Assembly: GCF_022829685.1 (NCBI RefSeq)
Contig: NZ_JAKSYE010000125.1
Span: forward strand, 310,001-374,000
From: Methylobacterium sp. E-045
Lineage (GTDB): Bacteria > Pseudomonadota > Alphaproteobacteria > Rhizobiales > Beijerinckiaceae
DNA length: 64,000 nt
Direction: 5' to 3'
Translations under genes and position numbers: made by a program
In this document: in pieces, positions 61,576-64,000 of the stretch
Layout of the letters: each line of letters begins with the position of its first letter
Numbering within the stretch: the stretch's first letter is position 1
The notes under the pieces: generated by a model
Seen by the model: the letters and a program-made list of their open reading frames with translations, nothing else
What the model was told of the DNA's origin: nothing
Database searches by the model: none

Positions 61576-62649
61576 TCAGGGGAGATCGGGTGACCAGACC
61601 TGGCCGGGTCGCAGGGGAATGAAGCGGGCGGGGTCGATCCCTTGCGCCTCGCAGGCCGCCAGCAAGGCCTCCGCCGGCTGCTCGATCCCCTCGTCGGTGA
61701 GGCGGAACGTGCCCCAATGGTGGCCGAGCATCTGGTCGGCCCCGAGAAGACGCCCGGCCTCGACGGCATCGGCCGGGTTCATGTGCTGGCCCTTCATGAA
61801 CCAGCGCGGCTCATAGGCCCCGATCGGCAGGGTGGCGAGGCGCGGGGGACCGAAGCGTTCGCGGGCATCGCGGAAGATCGCGCCATCGCCGAATCCGGTA
61901 TCCCCGGAATGATAGACGACGCCGGACGGACCCGTCAGGACGTAGGAGCACCAGAGCGCCATGCGCTTGTCGTTGAGGCCCCTGGCCGACCAGTGGTTGG
62001 CGGGGGTCATGTGCACCGTGAGCCCGCCGCCGAGATCGACGGACTGGCCCCAGTCGCAGGTCTCCACATGCATCGTGTCGTCGAAGGACCGCAGGATGCT
62101 GTCGTTGCCCAGGGGAGCCACGATCAGGGGCTGGTGGTCCTGCCAGAGGCGGGCGACTGTGGGACCGTCGAGATGGTCGTAATGGTTGTGGGTGATCAGC
62201 ACGACGTCGATCGGCGGCAGGTCGCCGAAGGCGATGCCCGGTGGATTGACCCGCTTCGGACCCGCCACGGAAAGGGGGCTGGCGCGCTGGGCGTAGACCG
62301 GGTCGACGAGGATGTTGCGGCGGCCGACCTGAAACAGGTAGCTCGCATGGCCGATGAGCGACACCCGCAGGCCCTCCACCCGTTCGGGCGGCGTGTCGCG
62401 GAAGGGGCTCGGGAACGAGGACGGCCAACCGATCCCGGCCCGCTCCCGCTTCCAGCGCAGGATGTCGCCGAGCACCTTGTCCGCCGGCTGATTGACGCCG
62501 TGGAACTGCAGCCCGTCGAAATGGTCGGTCACCGGGCCGCTGTAATACGGGTTTCGGCCCTTGCTGCGCCGATGCGCCGCGTAGCCGACGCCGCCCAGCG
62601 TCATGACGGTGACCGCTGAGAGGGTCGCGAGAAGGCTTTGCCGTTTCAT
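61576..62649 (-). CDS. MBL-fold metallohydrolase, NAPE-PLD/UlaG-like
   Basis: A 357-residue metallo-beta-lactamase-fold protein with the dinuclear zinc motif THNHYDHLD and downstream HWSARG, HSGDTGFGDG and HHWGTF ligand segments. An N-terminal hydrophobic stretch (about residues 5-26) suggests export or a membrane anchor. Closest known fold group includes N-acyl-phosphatidylethanolamine phospholipase D. Substrate is a guess; a phosphodiester is likely. The ATG complementary to 62647-62649 gives the standard length. Confidence 0.85.
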   Translation of the reverse strand: MKRQSLLATLSAVTVMTLGGVGYAAHRRSKGRNPYYSGPVTDHFDGLQFHGVNQPADKVLGDILRWKRERAGIGWPSSFPSPFRDTPPERVEGLRVSLIGHASYLFQVGRRNILVDPVYAQRASPLSVAGPKRVNPPGIAFGDLPPIDVVLITHNHYDHLDGPTVARLWQDHQPLIVAPLGNDSILRSFDDTMHVETCDWGQSVDLGGGLTVHMTPANHWSARGLNDKRMALWCSYVLTGPSGVVYHSGDTGFGDGAIFRDARERFGPPRLATLPIGAYEPRWFMKGQHMNPADAVEAGRLLGADQMLGHHWGTFRLTDEGIEQPAEALLAACEAQGIDPARFIPLRPGQVWSPDLP

Positions 62650-62694
62650 CGTTCCGAGATGGCGGTGGCGGCCGCGCAATCAAGACGCCTTCCG

Positions 62695-62895
62695 TCAGCC
62701 TTCCGAGGCCTTGGGCATCACGGCCACCAGTTCGCCGGCGAGAGCCCGGATCTTCCGGTGCGCCTCGACCTCGACTTCCTCGCGGCTCTTATTCTCGGTG
62801 GGGACGGCGACGACGCCGGTGATACGCCCATGCGCACCGATGAGCGTGAAGTTGAATCGCCCCATGCGACTGCGGCGAACGACGTAATGCGGCAA
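62695..62895 (-). CDS. Small basic protein of unknown family
   Basis: A 66-residue protein with a basic N-terminus, a GAHGRITGVVAVP beta-like stretch and a charged helix (REEVEVEAHRKIRALAGELVAVM). TTG start with GGGACGGGA upstream; an ATG at 62865 would give 56 residues. I do not recognise the family. Codon use looks like that of its neighbours, and it lies between two genes in the same direction. Confidence 0.5.
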   Translation of the reverse strand: MPHYVVRRSRMGRFNFTLIGAHGRITGVVAVPTENKSREEVEVEAHRKIRALAGELVAVMPKASEG

Positions 62896-62962
62896 CGGTC
62901 CCGTCCCTTTCCGAAAGTATCGGTCTGAAAGGACGGGCTACGGGGTGGAGGGCGGAAAAGTT

Positions 62963-63988
62963 TCAGGACCGCCAGCGCAATTCCTGCTGCACCAGCGGAT
63001 TGCGGAAGGTCCGTGCCTCCCGCGCCGCCTGGAGAGCTTCCCGCTTGAGGCGGAAATACCATTGCGACGGGAGATCGCTCTGGCCGAACAGGACCATGGT
63101 GGGCTTGCGGTCGAGGCCAGCCTGGGCGTGCTGGAGCACCTGCTGGTCCTGGGTCAGGAACTGCCGCATGAGCGGTCGCGCCAGGGGCTTCAGCAGGTTG
63201 AGGAGCGGCATGTTCCAGTAAAGCGCGTTCGTCAGCAGGGTGCGGTTGTGCGTCAGGGGCGTTGCGAAGGTGTAGTTCGCCACGCGCTTGGCCCCGGCCT
63301 CGATCCGCTCCAGCCGGACGCCGGGCAGGCGGAATTCGATCTCCACCTCCGGCACGCCGCCGAGCAGCTTGTAGACCGGCGAGCTCGTCGTGGTGGCATG
63401 GCTCGACATGGTGAAGCCGTGCGGCGTCGGCGTGAAGGTCTTCACCTTCTCCCGCAGCTCCTTCGACGGGCGGAACCACCAGGAATCGTGGACGAAGGCC
63501 ACATGGCCGGGGTCGACGAGGCTCAATGTGGTGAGGTCGAACGACGCCTCGACCACGAGTTCGACCACGAGGGAGCCCGCCGCCTCGAACCCGAGTTCCG
63601 GCAGGGGCGGCAGGTCGCCGCCCGGCGGCCCGAGATAGGGGTTCACCCAGACGAAGCCGGCACTCTCGCGAATGGGAAAGCGCTGGACGGCGATCCGGGT
63701 GAAGTCCGCCGCATCGGCGGAGGAGAGGGTGGGCACGTCGCGGCAGCGTCCGTCCGTGCCGAAGCGCCAGCCGTGGAAGGGACAGGTCACGGCGTCGCCG
63801 TCGAACCGCCCCTTCGACAGAGCCATGCCCCGGTGCGGGCAGCGGTCGCGCATGGCGAAGGCGGCGCCGGCCGTGTCGCGGCCGAGGACGATCTGCTCTC
63901 CGTTGAGTTCGACGGCGCGCAGGCCGCCGGGTTTCAGCGTGTCGGAGCGGCCGACGCAGTAGAACGCATCCGGCAGGGGTTGGCGCAT
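62963..63988 (-). CDS. Rieske [2Fe-2S] oxygenase, alpha-subunit type
   Basis: A 341-residue aromatic-ring or O-demethylating oxygenase. N-terminal Rieske domain with CPHRG and CPFHGW (two Cys, two His), then a catalytic domain with the iron-site pattern DPGHVAFVHDSWW. Length and layout resemble the vanillate demethylase/phenylpropionate dioxygenase group. No ferredoxin or reductase gene is adjacent in the window, so the electron donor is unknown. ATG at 63988 lies 12 bases from the window edge, so its promoter is outside. Confidence 0.85.
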   Translation of the reverse strand: MRQPLPDAFYCVGRSDTLKPGGLRAVELNGEQIVLGRDTAGAAFAMRDRCPHRGMALSKGRFDGDAVTCPFHGWRFGTDGRCRDVPTLSSADAADFTRIAVQRFPIRESAGFVWVNPYLGPPGGDLPPLPELGFEAAGSLVVELVVEASFDLTTLSLVDPGHVAFVHDSWWFRPSKELREKVKTFTPTPHGFTMSSHATTTSSPVYKLLGGVPEVEIEFRLPGVRLERIEAGAKRVANYTFATPLTHNRTLLTNALYWNMPLLNLLKPLARPLMRQFLTQDQQVLQHAQAGLDRKPTMVLFGQSDLPSQWYFRLKREALQAAREARTFRNPLVQQELRWRS

Positions 63989-64000
63989 GGCATCGGGGTC

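Overview
This window is a GC-rich (roughly two thirds G+C by eye), densely packed chromosomal segment from an alphaproteobacterium. Gene content and order point to the Rhizobiales, most likely Methylobacterium/Methylorubrum or a close relative. Pointers are the nfu-tsaB-rimI-plsC-miaB-phoH-ybeY-corC-lnt run, the chaperone-yceD-plsX-fabH-ihfA-merR run, a hisB-DUF2628-hisH-hisA run, aerobic hemF, a bc1 complex with separate cytochrome b and c1 genes, and many soluble and membrane chemoreceptors. This is inferred from families and synteny; no 16S rRNA gene is present. I see no prophage, IS transposase or CRISPR array. The window is mostly core genome with a few accessory pieces.

Layout. 0-11 kb: rplS (minus, cut by the window edge), then a plus-strand run for Fe-S scaffolding (nfu), tRNA modification (tsaB, miaB), protein acetylation (rimI), lipid and envelope work (plsC, corC, lnt), RNA maturation (phoH, ybeY) and an MFS exporter. 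11-17 kb: the divergent katA/oxyR peroxide-defence pair, an AbrB-family membrane protein, dgkA and a PAS-containing soluble chemoreceptor. 17-25 kb: ilvA, two membrane chemoreceptors, lgt and a MidA-type methyltransferase. 25-30.5 kb: rhodanese, a two-gene RND efflux pump, then tRNA-Pro(GGG) with a tRNA-like relic just upstream. 30.5-36.7 kb (minus): PilZ protein, spoVR, yeaH, prkA and a small secreted Ig-like protein. 36.8-41.2 kb (minus): the chaperone-yceD-plsX-fabH-ihfA-merR block; bamE is divergent from it. 41.9-48.6 kb (minus): hisBHA, mtnP and petABC (bc1 complex). 48.8-52.1 kb (minus): MATE exporter and ABC exporter, translationally overlapping. 52.1-56.3 kb (plus): trmL, a pspA-yiaA pair behind three palindromes, hemF, a small superfamily 1 helicase and a GFA-family protein. 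56.4-60.3 kb: hslV and hslU separated by a chemoreceptor gene. 60.3-64 kb: an Lrp regulator divergent from a GST, a metallo-beta-lactamase-fold hydrolase, a tiny unknown protein and a Rieske oxygenase.

The most unusual features are not the protein genes but the DNA between them. A ~106-bp repeat with terminal inverted repeats and two internal hairpins occurs twice in opposite orientation, at 10.94-11.05 kb and 56.29-56.39 kb. The hairpin arms differ by compensatory changes, and one copy appears to carry the stop codon of the upstream gene. Three near-identical TTGAAC-N3-GTTCAA palindromes precede pspA-yiaA. A 20-bp perfect palindrome precedes petABC. An OxyR-like site overlaps the oxyR start codon. 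A 10-bp hairpin buries the purine-rich sequence in front of hemF. AT-rich islands (about one third G+C) sit directly upstream of two chemoreceptor genes. I found no clearly new multi-gene defence or metabolic system. The pspA-yiaA locus with its operator array is the best candidate for an uncharacterised regulon.
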